Source: JAFHCF01 sp048497495 (lineage in GTDB: Bacteria; Pseudomonadota; Alphaproteobacteria; Rhizobiales; Ancalomicrobiaceae). From it: a stretch of 6,272 bases of DNA. A program made the position numbers and the translations under genes. The stretch lies in the NCBI GenBank assembly GCA_048497495.1, contig JAFHCF010000264.1:1-6272 (forward strand). The letters are read 5' to 3'. Within the stretch, counting starts at the first letter, position 1, and every line of letters starts with the position of its first letter. This document shows positions 5,094 through 6,272 of this stretch, piece by piece. A model generated the notes under the pieces. It saw only the letters and a list, made by a program, of their open reading frames with translations. It had not been told where the DNA came from and did no database searches.

Positions 5094-6245
5094 ATGTCCC
5101 AGTCGCGTATCCGGACGGCCCGAACGGGCGCGCCCGACGTCTCCCTTGCCGGGTGGGCAGCGCCCCATCCCTTCCTCGATCGCGTCCTGGTCGGCGACTG
5201 CGTCGCCGAGTTGGAGAAGTTGCCGCCGAAGTCGGTCGATCTGGTCTTCGCCGACCCGCCCTACAATCTCCAACTCGCCGGCGCGCTGCATCGCCCCGAC
5301 CAGTCCCTGGTCGACGCCGTCGACGACGCCTGGGACCAGTTCGACAGTTTCGAGGCCTATGACGCCTTCACCCGCGCCTGGCTGTTGGCGGTGCGACGTG
5401 TGTTGAAGCCCAACGGCACCATCTGGGTGATCGGCAGCTACCACAACATCTTCCGCGTCGGATCGATCCTCCAGGACCTCGGCTTCTGGATCCTCAACGA
5501 CGTGGTGTGGCGCAAGGTGAACCCGATGCCCAACTTCAAGGGCCGCCGCTTCCAGAACGCCCACGAGACGCTGATCTGGGCCTGCCGCGACGCCTCGGCC
5601 AAGAAGTACACCTTCAACTACGACGCCCTGAAGGCCTTCAACGAAGACACCCAGATGCGCTCCGACTGGACGATCCCGATCTGCTCGGGCGGCGAGCGAT
5701 TGAAGGACGAGGCCGGCGACAAGGTCCATCCGACCCAGAAGCCGGAAGGCCTCTTGCACCGGGTGCTGTTGTCGTCCTCGAACCCCGGCGACGTGGTCCT
5801 CGATCCCTTCTTCGGCACCGGCACCACCGGCGCGGTGGCCCGCAAGCTCGGCCGCTCCTTCGTCGGCGTCGAGCGCGACGAGACCTATGCGGCGGCGGCG
5901 CGCGCCCGCATCGACGCGGTGACGCCGCTCGACGAGCGGGCGCTCGAGCTGGTGCGCGGCAAGCGCGCCGAGACGCGTGTTCCCTTCGGCTCGCTGATCG
6001 AGGCCGGGCTCCTCGATGCCGGCGAGATCCTGACCGACGCGCGCGGCCGCCATGCCGCCCGCGTTCGCATCGACGGCAGCCTCGAGGCCGCCGGCCACAC
6101 CGGCTCGATCCACCGGGTCGGCGCCCTGGTGCAAGGGGCGGAGGCCTGCAACGGCTGGACCTTCTGGCACGTCGCCCGCGATGGCCGCCCCCTGGTCATC
6201 GACGAATTGCGCAAGACCATGCGCACGACGCTCGGCGCCGACTGA
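5094..6245 (+). CDS. ccrM: CcrM-type cell-cycle-regulated DNA adenine N6-methyltransferase (GANTC)
   Basis: This 383-residue solitary beta-class methyltransferase adds a methyl group to the adenine of GANTC, which in alphaproteobacteria restores full methylation late in replication and tunes cell-cycle promoters. The catalytic motif DPPY (54-57) precedes the SAM-binding motif DPFFGTGTTG (237-246), the beta-class order; HPTQKP (212-217) lies just before the SAM motif. The C-terminal 100 residues form the extra domain typical of CcrM (RAMA-like), including RVPFGSLIEAGLL (295-307), GSIHRVGALVQG (337-348) and ACNGWTFWHV (351-360); in Caulobacter this region contributes to DNA recognition. The length is slightly above Caulobacter CcrM (358), partly from a longer N-terminus before DRVLVGD (29-35). 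The start is the ATG with AGGCGAG at 7 nt. No restriction gene is nearby, as expected for an orphan methylase. Confidence 0.96.
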   Translation: MSQSRIRTARTGAPDVSLAGWAAPHPFLDRVLVGDCVAELEKLPPKSVDLVFADPPYNLQLAGALHRPDQSLVDAVDDAWDQFDSFEAYDAFTRAWLLAVRRVLKPNGTIWVIGSYHNIFRVGSILQDLGFWILNDVVWRKVNPMPNFKGRRFQNAHETLIWACRDASAKKYTFNYDALKAFNEDTQMRSDWTIPICSGGERLKDEAGDKVHPTQKPEGLLHRVLLSSSNPGDVVLDPFFGTGTTGAVARKLGRSFVGVERDETYAAAARARIDAVTPLDERALELVRGKRAETRVPFGSLIEAGLLDAGEILTDARGRHAARVRIDGSLEAAGHTGSIHRVGALVQGAEACNGWTFWHVARDGRPLVIDELRKTMRTTLGAD

Positions 6246-6257
6246 CCCGGCGCCGGG
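6231..6257 (+). terminator. GC-rich hairpin spanning the ccrM stop codon
   Basis: CTCGGCGCCG (6231-6240) and CGGCGCCGGG (6248-6257) pair as a 10-bp stem with one G-T wobble around a 7-nt loop that contains the stop codon. No T-run follows (AGTGACGACAAAGGG), so it is not a classical intrinsic terminator. It may protect the 3' end of the mRNA, support factor-dependent termination, or be a chance product of the high GC content. Confidence 0.3.
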
Positions 6258-6272
6258 AGTGACGACAAAGGG

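Noticed and set aside
5025..6170. Long minus-strand open frame (381 codons) opposite ccrM
   Set aside because: It is an antisense shadow of the methyltransferase gene, which is fully supported by its motifs.

Overview
This GC-rich window looks like chromosomal DNA of an alphaproteobacterium, most likely of the Hyphomicrobiales (Rhizobiales). Third codon positions are strongly G/C. The window carries a CcrM-type GANTC adenine methyltransferase, a marker of cell-cycle control in that class. It also has a long-chain polyprenyl diphosphate synthase set divergently from a DUF2007 gene and a TrmN6-like methyltransferase gene, an order I recognise from rhizobial genomes. No complete mobile element, CRISPR array, rRNA or tRNA is visible.

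Layout from left to right. (1) 1-565, minus strand: a two-gene unit of a DUF2007 protein followed by an RNA methyltransferase cut by the window edge; their stop and start codons overlap as GTGA. (2) 566-910: divergent intergenic region with a degenerate palindromic repeat of rhizobial type and a candidate promoter. (3) 911-1930, plus: polyprenyl diphosphate synthase, probably making the ubiquinone side chain. (4) 1931-2197: gene-poor spacer. (5) 2198-2521, plus: a ParD-type ribbon-helix-helix antitoxin with no toxin partner and a C-terminus that reads into a repeat. (6) 2483-2616: two inverted copies of a REP-like palindromic element between convergent genes. (7) 4878 down to 2664, minus: a HAD-family phosphatase followed after 64 nt by AMP nucleosidase, plausibly one transcript. 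(8) 4879-5093: divergent regulatory region with a CtrA-like box in front of ccrM. (9) 5094-6245, plus: ccrM, with a hairpin across its stop codon.

Most genes are housekeeping: quinone side-chain synthesis, AMP breakdown, RNA modification and chromosome methylation. The unusual parts are the orphan antitoxin beside the REP pair, the degenerate CtrA-type site upstream of ccrM, and the scarcity and placement of GANTC motifs (six by eye in 6272 bp, three of them in the 1931-2663 region). I found no clear evidence of a wholly new system.
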